In this document: in pieces, positions 1 to 8,882 of the stretch | How positions within the stretch are numbered: the first letter of the stretch is position 1 | How the letters are laid out: every line of letters starts with the position of its first letter | From: Terriglobia bacterium | GTDB taxonomy: Bacteria; Acidobacteriota; UBA6911 | Length of the DNA: 64,000 nucleotides | Reading direction: 5' to 3' | Assembly (NCBI GenBank): GCA_020072565.1 | Contig: JAIQGI010000012.1 | Coordinates: 1 to 64,000, forward strand | Notes under the pieces: model-generated | The model's input: the letters and a program-made list of their open reading frames with translations, nothing else | Databases searched by the model: none | What the model was told of the DNA's origin: nothing | Translations under genes and position numbers: made by a program

Positions 1-401
1 CGCAAAAAGCAGCGAGACTTTCCCACATTTCCCACAGGCCCTACTGGTTTTTTATTTTCTGATGTAAAGACAAAAACACCAGGCAGCGAAAGCACCTTAA
101 GAAGGCCGAGTTTTTGTCTAGACAATGGGGTACACCTTACAAGTCTCCTTCGGTAAAGCTTAATTATTATCTCCCACGGAACGTCCAGAATTTGTGCTCC
201 GCCATAAACCATTACTGCAACCGGCTGATGTTTTGAGAGGGTAAAAAGCTTATTGACGGTATTGAAGATCTTGTTCCCACGATGGGTCTCAATCGTGACG
301 GCACTATCCGCGGCAAGCGCTATGGCTAACTTGTTTATTATCGCAATTTCGGCTGTCATGTCTATCGCTGTTGTACCCCATTTGCCTATTTTTCGCAAGC
401 C
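1..401. other. AT-rich stretch without a recognised gene
   Basis: No reading frame here looks like a protein and no RNA gene was recognised. The base composition is visibly more AT-rich than the rest of the window. The only structure seen is an 11-bp inverted repeat, listed separately. The stretch could be the decayed flank of a mobile element, but nothing identifies one. Confidence 0.5.
124..382. repeat. Inverted repeat enclosing about 260 bp, possible MITE-like relic
   Basis: AATGGGGTACA at 124-134 is matched exactly by its reverse complement TGTACCCCATT at 372-382. One further matching base lies beyond a mismatch on the inner side. The enclosed DNA is AT-rich and codes for nothing recognisable. 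No target-site duplication is obvious. A non-autonomous element or a chance repeat are both possible. Confidence 0.3.
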
Positions 402-836
402 TTAGCATAAAGCATGTCGACCCATGCACGGCGCTATGATCTTCAAAAGCCGCGGTTTCCCAGGGGACGTACTTGCGGTCGACGTTGCCCAGCCCTCTTC
501 TGCGCGAACCTCATCCACAGTCAGGATATTGTTTTTCACCGTGATCTCCCAGGACCGCCATCTCGCTTCGGGGTCGCCTCGCAGGAATCCGCTCATGTCG
601 ATTTCAAGCCGGTGATTCCGCCTAGTCGCCGCGCTGAAGACATTCCGGCTGAATTCACTTTCAATCCTGCAGATCCAAGGTGCTAGCGTGTGCTGCGCAA
701 ACCAGCGTCCTACGGTCTCGGTATTAGTGAAGCAGTCTGCATCATCTTGGTATATAGATTCCTCTTGCACCGGGCTCTGCTCCAAGGAGGACATCAATGA
801 TCGCACGCTGCTTCTAGCAATCCAGGTCCCATACAA
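402..836 (-). pseudogene. Possible decayed small heat-shock (Hsp20-like) protein
   Basis: A 144-codon frame contains a short stretch, WEITVKNNILTVDEVRAEEG, that resembles the beta-strand region of Hsp20/alpha-crystallin proteins (typically a D-I-x-V-T-V-x-x-N-x-L-T-V pattern followed by charged residues). The flanking residues do not continue the family, there is no clear ribosome-binding site, and the C-terminal A-x-I/L-x-N-G-V-L signature is missing. It may be an Hsp20 remnant or a chance resemblance. The frame ends just upstream of the GntR promoter and runs in the opposite direction. Confidence 0.25.
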
Positions 837-841
837 AGCAC

Positions 842-878
842 TTGACAGGGTCCAAGTGTATACTGTATTAATACAGTA
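842..878 (+). promoter_or_regulatory. Promoter with overlapping palindromic operator of the GntR gene
   Basis: TACTGTATTAATACAGTA at 861-878 is a perfect 18-bp palindrome lying 15 bp before the GntR start codon. TTGACA at 842-847 and TATTAA at 866-871 form a -35/-10 pair with an 18-bp spacer, so the palindrome covers the -10 box. YtrA-type GntR regulators commonly repress their own operon through such sites; that this palindrome is the operator is inferred. Confidence 0.7.
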
Positions 879-893
879 GACAGGATAGCAGCC

Positions 894-1280
894 ATGTTTC
901 TCACGGTCAATGCCAGCGACGAGCGCCCCCTATATCAGCAGATCGTAGACGGCATTAAAGCCCTGATCGCCCGCGGCGACCTGCGGGAAGGGACGGCGCT
1001 GCCGTCCGTACGGCATGTGGCGAGCAGCCTGGGCGTCAACCTGAACACGATAGCGATCGCTTACCGGCAACTCCAGGAAGAAGGATTGGTCACGGTGCGG
1101 CACGGTGCTGGAGCGGTGGTTGCCTCGCGGCGCCTACGCGGCGGGAGGCCAGAGGAACTGCGGAAACCCTTGCGCACGGCGCTGACCCAGATGATCCTTG
1201 CGGGCCTCAAATACCGGGAGATTGTCGCCGCAGTGCGGGAAGAACTGGAATCGCTGCAGCAAAGAGGAGATTTGCGATGA
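894..1280 (+). CDS. GntR-family transcriptional regulator, YtrA type
   Basis: This 128-residue DNA-binding protein has an N-terminal winged helix-turn-helix (about residues 8-76, with the family pattern PLYQQIVDGIKALIARG, then LPSVRHVASSLGVNLNT). A short helical tail follows instead of a large effector domain. That size and shape fit the YtrA subgroup, whose members usually repress themselves and a co-transcribed transport or membrane gene. A perfect palindrome overlaps its promoter. Its stop codon overlaps the start of the next gene (ATGA), so the two are probably translationally coupled. The effector is unknown. Confidence 0.88.
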   Translation: MFLTVNASDERPLYQQIVDGIKALIARGDLREGTALPSVRHVASSLGVNLNTIAIAYRQLQEEGLVTVRHGAGAVVASRRLRGGRPEELRKPLRTALTQMILAGLKYREIVAAVREELESLQQRGDLR

Positions 1281-2227
1281 GTCCCGAAATGATGCACATC
1301 ATGCTGATCGTATCGCAGGTCCTGATTGTGGTTTCGGCGGGAGCGGCAATTCGCAGGAACTGGAACCGACCCCTGGACCACGGCCCCCAATACTACCTGG
1401 GGATCGAGGTTCCTCCCCATTTCTACGAGGCGGAGGGGCGACAATGGTTGCGACGCTACCGCGCGGCGCTCGCGGCTACGGCGGCGCCGTGCGTGATCGG
1501 ACTGGCAATCGCAATCGTTAACCAAGGCCTCTTCTTGACCGTCATTTGGCTTCAGGCGGTGCCATACGTCGTGTTCCTCGTGGGTTTTCCAATTTGGGTG
1601 CGACGGGCGCTGAAGATTACTCCGCGGCAGATGTCCGGCCTCGCGCTGGCGTTCGAGAACCGCCCTTTGGGCGAGCACATCTCGTGGGCCGCGGAGGCGG
1701 TGCTGGCAGTAGTTCTGGCAATACTGTGGGCAATAATGTTGTGGCGCACGCCGCAGGACTGGCGTCTGGCGCTGATCCTGAGCTGGCTCGCGATTGGAAT
1801 TCTTCCCACCAAGGTCATCCTGCTGCGAGGCGTGATTCCGTTCCCGCCGGAGCGCGTCGAAGAGTACCACCGGTGGTATGAAGCCAGCCGGAACTTTCTG
1901 CTTCAAACTGCGGAAAGGTGGCGCTGGCTATTCGTGGGCACGTTCGCGATGATCGTGGCAGTGCACGTCTGGCGCCCCCTGCTGGCGCCAGCGTGGTCAC
2001 GCCCGACATTGTTTTTTGCCTTTCTGGCCATCTATTACTGGCAGCTCAGACGGATGGGGCGCGCGGCGAAGCGGGTTGTGGGAATAGGCCGCGATCTCCG
2101 GCCCGCTGGATCGTGGGGCGGGCCGTTCGGTCCGGCGAAGCCGTCGTTCCCCGGGGGAAGGATCTGGTTCCTCTCCTATCTCGGCGGGTTGGCGCTGCTG
2201 CTCGTGTGGATGGCGATGTTTACGTGA
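1277..2227 (+). CDS. Multi-pass membrane protein coupled to the GntR regulator
   Basis: The protein has 316 residues and several hydrophobic segments: near the N-terminus, about residues 65-110, about 135-180, about 215-255, and a last one near the C-terminus. The soluble stretch after the first segment (YYLGIEVPPHFYEAEG) and the arrangement recall DUF1648/SdpI-like proteins found next to YtrA-type regulators, but I cannot assign a family with confidence. It starts inside the regulator stop codon (ATGA), so it is almost certainly the target of that regulator. A transport or cell-envelope role is possible; no catalytic motif was seen. Confidence 0.75.
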   Translation: MSPEMMHIMLIVSQVLIVVSAGAAIRRNWNRPLDHGPQYYLGIEVPPHFYEAEGRQWLRRYRAALAATAAPCVIGLAIAIVNQGLFLTVIWLQAVPYVVFLVGFPIWVRRALKITPRQMSGLALAFENRPLGEHISWAAEAVLAVVLAILWAIMLWRTPQDWRLALILSWLAIGILPTKVILLRGVIPFPPERVEEYHRWYEASRNFLLQTAERWRWLFVGTFAMIVAVHVWRPLLAPAWSRPTLFFAFLAIYYWQLRRMGRAAKRVVGIGRDLRPAGSWGGPFGPAKPSFPGGRIWFLSYLGGLALLLVWMAMFT

Positions 2228-2657
2228 TGCCTCAGGGGCTCAACGAAGGTGATCCCCGGCGCCCCTTGGTGCAGGCCGTGAACGCAACTCCTGGCGATCC
2301 TCGCATTAGTCTGTCAATCAACGGCATTACGCACGTGGATTCCAAGAGGCATTTGGACGCGGTGCTTACCATCATTTTTGCCATAGTCATCTGGCGTCAA
2401 GCGCCCGATGGCCGTGTACTGTACCGTCTCCGGCACCGCCGGCGCGACGGAACGATACATGTGGCGTTCGAAAATCTCGAACCTGCATCAGGTTGTAAAT
2501 GCCGCGCCGATCATGGCGCGTCTACTCGATATCGTGCACTTCTACCTCGTGAAGCAGGGGGAGGCAGAAGCTGGCGAGAACTGGGTGCCCCTGGCAACCA
2601 TATTCGACGGCGATTCCGTAAGAGGGCCTGGAGTCCGCCATTATTCTCGAGCTTGTA
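2228..2657. other. Gap without a confident gene
   Basis: A frame beginning ATG at 2227 overlaps the previous stop (TGATG) and runs to 2667, and another plus-strand frame runs from 2408. Neither gives a recognisable protein. The first would overlap the end of the gene on the opposite strand. The stretch may be a degraded gene. Confidence 0.4.
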
Positions 2658-3230
2658 TCAAGCTTGAGCTGAAACAGTCCCTGTTGCCGGCGAGGATGAG
2701 GATTCGGCTGGAACGATTTCCGGCGCGGCATTTTCAATCGCCAACCGGTCCTGACTCGTCACCTGGTTCCATACCTGGAAGCTGGCTTCTATCGATTGCA
2801 GCGAATCAAGTTTGGACAATGTGTCTGCCCGATTTCCCGCTTGCACGAGATGACCTCGCAAGATATCCCGGGCGATTTTCAGGAATTGCCTCAGTGCCTT
2901 TACAATATCGCGCATTTCCTCAGGATTGAAATTACCTGCTGCAGAGGCGGCGACCTGATTGGAGCCGGCAACCGACTGAGTGTCCGTCTCGCGCTTCACC
3001 GTGCGCGAACCGCCGACGTCCATTCTGCTATAAGTGCTGGCGGACAAGGAGAGGGCAGAGTCGGCAGACAGGGTAAAACGGTCTCCCTCGAGCGTTGTGA
3101 TCGTAATATCCCAATCCATTTTCCGGGTTAGTGTCGCCTGGGACTCTCGCACCAGGTTCGAAGCCGAACTCTGTCCGGGAGCATCCTTGAGGCTTAATTG
3201 CTGAAAGGGCAACGATAAAATTGCAGTCAT
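2658..3230 (-). CDS. Uncharacterised 190-residue protein
   Basis: I do not recognise a family. The start at 3230 is chosen because AAGGAG lies six bases upstream; an upstream in-frame ATG at 3254 has no such site. There is no signal peptide. The N-terminal half is Ser/Thr-rich with alternating hydrophobic residues (WDITITTLEGDRFTLSADS), suggesting beta structure. The middle is a charged amphipathic helix region (about residues 108-150), and the tail is rich in Ser, Pro and Ala. It stands alone, convergent with the gene before it and divergent from the fungalysin gene. Confidence 0.6.
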   Translation of the reverse strand: MTAILSLPFQQLSLKDAPGQSSASNLVRESQATLTRKMDWDITITTLEGDRFTLSADSALSLSASTYSRMDVGGSRTVKRETDTQSVAGSNQVAASAAGNFNPEEMRDIVKALRQFLKIARDILRGHLVQAGNRADTLSKLDSLQSIEASFQVWNQVTSQDRLAIENAAPEIVPAESSSSPATGTVSAQA

Positions 3231-3404
3231 CACGGGCTCCTTCCATGGAGTCAAATGCTTCTCGCTTCTTACCCCTACTCATCGGCGGTCGATCCAAAAC
3301 CATGAGTCACTTACGGCTTCCATTGAAGCATCCGGTCAGCTGAACCGAGGCGTGCCCGAGTTGGCTAGGTTCCATGAGCATTATTTCATTCGGCAGAGAA
3401 TGCG

Positions 3405-3427
3405 GGCCGCGCCCGCCGGGCGCGGCC
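3405..3427. repeat. GC-rich perfect hairpin between divergent genes
   Basis: GGCCGCGCCCG at 3405-3415 pairs exactly with CGGGCGCGGCC at 3417-3427. It sits in the 279-bp gap between the divergent unknown gene and the fungalysin gene. It has no T run, so a terminator is unlikely. A palindromic repeat or a regulatory structure is possible. Confidence 0.5.
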
Positions 3428-3509
3428 AACGTGTCTGATCCCAATGCTTGCCGGATCGATGTTTTTGCTTGCTCATCAATGGGTGGCGGGATAGAAATGT
3501 AGCCACCTT

Positions 3510-6500
3510 ATGAACATCTCCGAGCTGGGCCGTCGTAATATGGCATTCATTACCGGGCTGTTTTTTGTGGCGCTTGCCGGGGGGATTCGCCTCTTGCCGG
3601 GGACGGAGCAGGGCGTCGATGTCCGCCGCCTCGAAGCTACCGCTGCGGACAGGGCAGCAATATCGAGACGTACCGCCGAGGCACTCAAGACCGCAGCCCG
3701 ACAGCTAGGGACCGGCTTCACGCCTTCCTTCAGCGAATCAGGGCGCTTGCGCGCGCTTGCGCGCTTCGCCCCTCCTCTTTCAGCGCCGGACCTGCGCGAT
3801 GCGGAGATGGTTGGGCGCGAATTCGCCGCCGCTCACCTGGACCTGCTGGGCCTCGATGGCGCATGGCTTCCAGACCTGGAACTTGCCGCGCGTGATCATG
3901 CCGGGCGTAACACCCTGCTCAGATTCCGCCAGCAATGGGCCGGCATTCCTGTTTTCCAAAGCGACCTGCGCATTCATATCACCCCTGCGGGCGAAGTAGT
4001 CGAAGTCGATTTCCAGCTCGAATCGCTCCCACCCCCAGCCAACTCACCGGCGAATACCCCATCGATATCACCGGAATCGGCTTTATTGACCTGTATCGAT
4101 GGCATGGATCCGGCATTGACGAACCCTCGCCGTACAATTCAGGAACCGGCCCGAGGTCCACGCCGGCGCACAACGCTGCACTTTGGGCCTTTTTCGGACG
4201 AAGTGACGGCACAGTGGGTATGGTTTCCGGCGGGAAGACAACTGCGCCTGGCATGGCATTTCGATGCGGTCGCCACGGATGGGAAAAACTATTATGAATG
4301 TGTGGTCGATGCAACCGACGGGACGCTGCTCTACCGGAACTCGATCACGGACACCGAAATAACCGGCCTGGTCTTTGACGGCTCTTCGCCGCAGCCGAGC
4401 GCGACGCCGGGGGTCATCCCGCCGAAGCCCGATCCTCCCGATTTCGTCACGCGGGTGTCAATGTCGTTCGCGGGCGATCCGACTGCCTCTCCGATCGGGT
4501 GGGTGGGCCCCGATAATGAGACGATTGGAAACAACGTCATCGTCAGGGAGGACAAGGCTGGAGATAATGAGAAAACCCTGGGGGCTACGGCCAAAGCCAC
4601 AGACGGACACTTCGACTTCGATTTGCAGCTCGGACCTCTGGCCCCCTCACCCGTGAATTTTACAGAGGCCTCTTTGACCAGCCTGTTCTTCTGGTGCAAT
4701 CTGGCCCACGACTATTTTTACAAACTCGGCTTCACCGAGCCTGCCGGCAACTTTCAGGAAGACAACTTCAGCAAAGGCGGTGTGGGTCAGGATTCCGTGA
4801 GGGTAGACGCGCAAGATGGCATCGATCTCAGCGTGCCCAACCTGAACAATGCCAGCATGAGCACGCCCGAAGACGGTTCCAAACCCCGCATGAGTGCTTA
4901 TCTGTGGGGACCCTTGAATGGCCCGTACGTGGATTGTGCTTTTGATGCCGAAGTCGTCCTGCACGAATACACCCACGGGGTGTTTCGCCGGCTCACGCCT
5001 GCCATCGGAGGGGTTCAGGGCGGCGCGATGAACGAGGGCGACAGCGATTTTTTCTCGCTGAATTATCTCGTCCCGGCTTCGGCATCGCCGGATGGCAGCT
5101 TCACCCATGGCGGCTTTTCCAAACAGGACTTTCTTCATGGGACCCGAAGCCGTCCGTACTCTACCGATTTAGCCGTGAACGATCTCAGCTATGCGGATTT
5201 TGGGCACGTGAAAAGAAGTGGGGCCGAAGTTCATGCCGATGGTGAAATCTGGGTCGAAGGCATGTGGGAGCTGCGCGCAAGGTTAATCAAGAAGTTCGGT
5301 TACGAGGAAGGCCGCCGGCGCGTCGCCCAGCTCATGATCGATGCGATGAAACGTGCGCCCGCCAATCCGTCTTATGTGGACATGCGGGATGCACTGCTGG
5401 CCGCAGATCAAGCCGACCAGGCGGGCGCAGACGCCAATCTCATCTGGGAATCCTTTGCCCGGCGTGGGATGGGCTTCATGGCAGTCGGAGGCACCGGTTC
5501 GACACTGGAGGTGCTGCCCTCTCAAGACCTGCCATCGCCTTCAGGCAAGGTGCGCTTCTTTGAGAACGTCTTCTTCATCGGCGAGACGGTTCGAGTCTAT
5601 GTCGGGGACAGCAACAATGCGGAAGCAACCTTAACCTTGCCTATTGAATCAACGGGGGGCGACAGCGAAGCGCTCACCTTCACGCGCTCGGGCGCTCTTT
5701 ATCAGGCGAGCATCCTCTCAGAAAGCGGCACACCCACGAAGGATGACGGTAAGTTCCAGGTTGCGCCCGGAGACACCATTCGCGTGTCCTACCGTGATGT
5801 CGATGACGGCTCCGGCCGGGTCAGCGACGTGTTTGCGGAAGCGGGCATCCGGGCTGCTTATGACGTCAAGCCGCAGCCCAGCAGCCTGGAAACCCTACAG
5901 GAGACCAGGCTTTTTCTGATTGGCGACAATCTCACCCGGCTTTATTCCCTTCCCTTTGGGTTCCCTTTCTACAACCGGCTGATCGACTCCGTTTACATCT
6001 CCACAAACGGCCTGATCACGATCGGAATACCGGTCAGCAGCGGGTCCAGCTCTCAATCAGCCCTGAAAAACTACTCTGCAATCGCCCCCCTCTGGATGGA
6101 CTTGCGCACCACCGGAAACGCTGTCACACAAGAGGACGTCTACGTATCCAACCCAAGCCCCGACAGCATGCGTTTCCGTTGGGCAGCGGAAACCGTGAAG
6201 CGCGACAGCAAGGGAGTCCTGATCGCCGGCACTCCCGTTCAGTTTGCAGTCACGCTCTTTGAGAACGGCGACATTGTCTTCGACTATGGCTCCGGCAACA
6301 CCGGCCTGACACCCACGGTCGGAATCTCACGGCGCGCCGATGCCCTGGCGCAGATCTATGCCCCTTACAGCAGCAGCAATCCTAACCAGCCGGCCTCACT
6401 GGATTCTGCGCCGGCCCTGCACTGGGCCTATCCAGGCGGCGGCACGATGACGACGACCATTTTCCCCTTCCTGGACAATTCCGACTCGGGCTACACTGGC

Positions 6501-7802
6501 CTGGCCGTCGCCAACTATGGCGACAAATCCCAGGACGTTCTCTTCTCCGCACAACAGGACAATGGCCAGGCTTTTTCGCCGCCGATAAATCCCGAGTCCA
6601 TTTCCCTGACGGGAGGCGCCCAGGCCGCCGTCCTTGGCCAGCAGCTCTTTCCTTCACTTCCGGCGCAATTCAGCGGCTGGGTGGAAGCAAGATCGACCGA
6701 CAGCCGGCTTGCCGCCTTCTTTGTCACGGGAGACAACGCCCAGACTTATTTGAGCGGCGCGTTGACCGCGGCACGGCCATCCAGGGACCTGATTTTCACG
6801 CACATTACTGCCGCCGACGCGACTTCAGGAACCAGTCTCTATCTCGTCAATCCGGGAGGTGCCGCGGCCAACGTCCAAATCTGCTGGTACGACTCCGAGA
6901 CCAGCGCTCCCGCCCGCGTCATGCGCACGCTTGAGGCGCGCAGCCGCCTCGCTGCCGATGTTTCAACCTTATTTCCCTCGCTGCCTGAGAATTTCAAGAG
7001 CGGATATCTGCGGATTACTTCCGATACCGATATTGCAGGTGTCGCCCTGTCCCAAGGGAACGGCGCCCCGTGCATGATCATGGCGCAAGAACCTTCAGCG
7101 GCCGCGACTCAATTTGGGGCGCAGTTCGCCAGCGGTTACCTGGGAGGCATCGATTACGAGACGCAAGTGAGCCTCGTGAACACGTCCGACAGTCCGAGGA
7201 CGATGATGATAGAGCTGCGTGGCAACGATGGCCTGCGGGTGTCGGGTCCGGGAATTACCAATCCCAAATCTATTACCCTGGCTTCCGGCGGCCAGCTCCA
7301 TTTGCGCGGTGACGTGCTGTTCGGCCTGCCTGATCCAATCGCGGGTCCCGGCTTTTTTGAAGGCACTCTGGTGCTCGCGGCCGATGGCGCCGGAGTCGTG
7401 GGAGACGTGACCTTTGGAGAGGCGGTTACCCATCAGTTCGCCGCAAGCCTGCCGCTGGATGCCGCGCGCGGCTCAGATCTGATCTTTGCGCAGGTGGCCG
7501 AGGGCGGTGACGGCAAGCCCTACTTCACCGGCGTCGCCATGTTCAATCCTAACGCGAACGATGTCACCGTGCGCGTTCAGGTCTTCCAACGCAAAGGAAT
7601 CGTGTCCGGGACAGCCGATCTCAAGCTCAAATCCAACTCCCGCATTTCGCGCACGCTGGACCAACTGGTGCCGGGTCTCAACCAGATCGGCGGCTATGTC
7701 CGGGTAACCTCCACCGGCGGCCCGATCGCCGGCTTCGCAGTCTATGGCGACTCCACCCTGGATTTCCTGGTGGCAATTCCCCCGCAGTTCATATCGCGCT
7801 GA
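3510..7802 (+). CDS. Secreted fungalysin-type (M36) zinc metalloprotease with four C-terminal modules
   Basis: This 1430-residue protease should act outside the cytoplasm. A hydrophobic N-terminal segment (about residues 11-30; a second possible start is ATG 3540) is followed by a propeptide-like region (about 100-170) and the peptidase domain. HEYTH at 485-489 supplies two zinc-binding His and the catalytic Glu. MNEGDSDFF supplies the third ligand, Glu509, 24 residues after the first His; in A. fumigatus fungalysin the corresponding spacing is 30. Beyond about 790 comes a beta-sandwich region with STNG. From about 970 to the end there are four modules of about 110 residues, each with a T/S-G-hydrophobic-x-x-x-N-P/T core and a later S-G-Y/W/H-hydrophobic-x-hydrophobic-x-S/T-D-x-x-hydrophobic-A/G-G-hydrophobic core. 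The same four-module tail ends the subtilisin at 51971. The family's usual length is about 600, so this is a large modular version. Confidence 0.9.
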   Translation: MNISELGRRNMAFITGLFFVALAGGIRLLPGTEQGVDVRRLEATAADRAAISRRTAEALKTAARQLGTGFTPSFSESGRLRALARFAPPLSAPDLRDAEMVGREFAAAHLDLLGLDGAWLPDLELAARDHAGRNTLLRFRQQWAGIPVFQSDLRIHITPAGEVVEVDFQLESLPPPANSPANTPSISPESALLTCIDGMDPALTNPRRTIQEPARGPRRRTTLHFGPFSDEVTAQWVWFPAGRQLRLAWHFDAVATDGKNYYECVVDATDGTLLYRNSITDTEITGLVFDGSSPQPSATPGVIPPKPDPPDFVTRVSMSFAGDPTASPIGWVGPDNETIGNNVIVREDKAGDNEKTLGATAKATDGHFDFDLQLGPLAPSPVNFTEASLTSLFFWCNLAHDYFYKLGFTEPAGNFQEDNFSKGGVGQDSVRVDAQDGIDLSVPNLNNASMSTPEDGSKPRMSAYLWGPLNGPYVDCAFDAEVVLHEYTHGVFRRLTPAIGGVQGGAMNEGDSDFFSLNYLVPASASPDGSFTHGGFSKQDFLHGTRSRPYSTDLAVNDLSYADFGHVKRSGAEVHADGEIWVEGMWELRARLIKKFGYEEGRRRVAQLMIDAMKRAPANPSYVDMRDALLAADQADQAGADANLIWESFARRGMGFMAVGGTGSTLEVLPSQDLPSPSGKVRFFENVFFIGETVRVYVGDSNNAEATLTLPIESTGGDSEALTFTRSGALYQASILSESGTPTKDDGKFQVAPGDTIRVSYRDVDDGSGRVSDVFAEAGIRAAYDVKPQPSSLETLQETRLFLIGDNLTRLYSLPFGFPFYNRLIDSVYISTNGLITIGIPVSSGSSSQSALKNYSAIAPLWMDLRTTGNAVTQEDVYVSNPSPDSMRFRWAAETVKRDSKGVLIAGTPVQFAVTLFENGDIVFDYGSGNTGLTPTVGISRRADALAQIYAPYSSSNPNQPASLDSAPALHWAYPGGGTMTTTIFPFLDNSDSGYTGLAVANYGDKSQDVLFSAQQDNGQAFSPPINPESISLTGGAQAAVLGQQLFPSLPAQFSGWVEARSTDSRLAAFFVTGDNAQTYLSGALTAARPSRDLIFTHITAADATSGTSLYLVNPGGAAANVQICWYDSETSAPARVMRTLEARSRLAADVSTLFPSLPENFKSGYLRITSDTDIAGVALSQGNGAPCMIMAQEPSAAATQFGAQFASGYLGGIDYETQVSLVNTSDSPRTMMIELRGNDGLRVSGPGITNPKSITLASGGQLHLRGDVLFGLPDPIAGPGFFEGTLVLAADGAGVVGDVTFGEAVTHQFAASLPLDAARGSDLIFAQVAEGGDGKPYFTGVAMFNPNANDVTVRVQVFQRKGIVSGTADLKLKSNSRISRTLDQLVPGLNQIGGYVRVTSTGGPIAGFAVYGDSTLDFLVAIPPQFISR

Positions 7803-7895
7803 AAGCACCGTTTTTCGTTCCGCGGCAAGCGGCATGCTGAATCGAAGAAATGATCGTTTCTCGGGTGTTTGGCAACTACTGCGCTGGGGGATTCT

Positions 7896-7950
7896 ACGCC
7901 TCGCTTCAATCTGGTTCGCTATTATGGCGTGCTGGCCCCTTCCGCCGCCC
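7896..7950 (+). pseudogene. Scrap of an IS91-family (Y2) transposase
   Basis: Read from 7896 this codes for PRFNLVRYYGVLAPSAA, which matches the strongly conserved P-R-x-x-L-x-R-Y-H-G-V-L-A-P segment of IS91/IS801-type transposases. No other part of a transposase is seen on either side. It lies in the 298-bp gap after the fungalysin gene, which otherwise holds nothing recognisable. This is probably a relic of a lost insertion. Confidence 0.5.
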
Positions 7951-8100
7951 AGCTTCTCTATTTGATCCGATGGGCGCCCTCGCTGGTAATGGGCCTTTGA
8001 CTGGGGTTTGGTTTGACACGGCTTTTCAGCAGCAGCAAAATGTAACGAGAACCTGTGGGATGCTTGCTTTGCGCGCGTGTGATCGGCAGGAGGAGCCAGG

Positions 8101-8733
8101 ATGCTTGCATGGTTTGCTCACTTCATTGAGCGACATCCTCTGCTGCATCGTGCCGCACTTGGTATCTGGAAGAGGTTCCCGCCGAGAGTTGCCGGATTCC
8201 TCAGAGGGCTGCTCACAACCAATTGGGCAGTGGGCGCCGTCGCCATGCTCCTTGACACGGAAGCCGAGCCACCGGAAGTCCTGCTTGTGCAACACAGCTA
8301 CCGCTCCCAGGGCGCGTGGGGTTTGCCTGGAGGATCTCTCGAATCCAGCCTCAAGAGTCCGCTCGCTCCGAGGCCTGAGGAAGGCAACGACGATGTTCTC
8401 GAATCAACTCTTCGTCGCGAAGTCTACGAAGAACTCGGCATCGAGATTGATATTCTCCGGCTGATTCACACTGATGCGGTGCCGTATGTACCGGAGGAAC
8501 CCGGGCCGTATCGATTGGATTTCTACTACCAGTGCGCGCCCAAAATTGGGTTCGATGCGCTCCGGAAAAACCTGATTTCAGGCACGATTGTACCCCTCTC
8601 GCCCGAGATCAAGAGCATACGCCTCGTCCCCTTGAACCGCCTGCATGAGTACGATCTCTATTCCTGTGATGCCCGACTTCATTCCCGCCATCTGCCCAAG
8701 CTTGGGCCTGCGTTGCAGCCTGTCGGACATTGA
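8101..8733 (+). CDS. Nudix hydrolase with an expanded Nudix box
   Basis: The 210-residue protein belongs to the Nudix superfamily, which hydrolyses nucleoside diphosphates linked to another group. A strong ribosome-binding site (GGAGGAGCC) precedes ATG 8101. The first 40 residues form a basic, aromatic-rich helical extension. The beta strand AVAMLL and the loop WGLPGG lead into the Nudix box, whose second half REVYEELGI (about residues 110-118) is intact with the metal-binding Glu residues. Between GGSLE and REVYEELGI lies an insertion of roughly 14 residues (Pro/Leu/Glu-rich) that is absent from the usual G-x5-E-x7-R-E-U-x-E-E-x-G-U spacing. Substrate unknown. Confidence 0.85.
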   Translation: MLAWFAHFIERHPLLHRAALGIWKRFPPRVAGFLRGLLTTNWAVGAVAMLLDTEAEPPEVLLVQHSYRSQGAWGLPGGSLESSLKSPLAPRPEEGNDDVLESTLRREVYEELGIEIDILRLIHTDAVPYVPEEPGPYRLDFYYQCAPKIGFDALRKNLISGTIVPLSPEIKSIRLVPLNRLHEYDLYSCDARLHSRHLPKLGPALQPVGH

Positions 8734-8882
8734 AGGCGGAATTGACTGCGTTTCAGATCGCAGCGATGAAAGAGCCCAGGGGGATCGCGTCGCGACGAGG
8801 GGACCAGGGCCGTTACTGCAATACGCAAAAACGTCATGATTAAGGGGCAGGCAGCATTTGCGCCTGGGGGCAAACGGCCCAG

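Noticed and set aside
3349-3372. GTGCCCGAGTTGGCTAGG resembling a tRNA-Ser/Leu D-arm
   Set aside because: There is no T-loop or acceptor stem within reach; a chance match.
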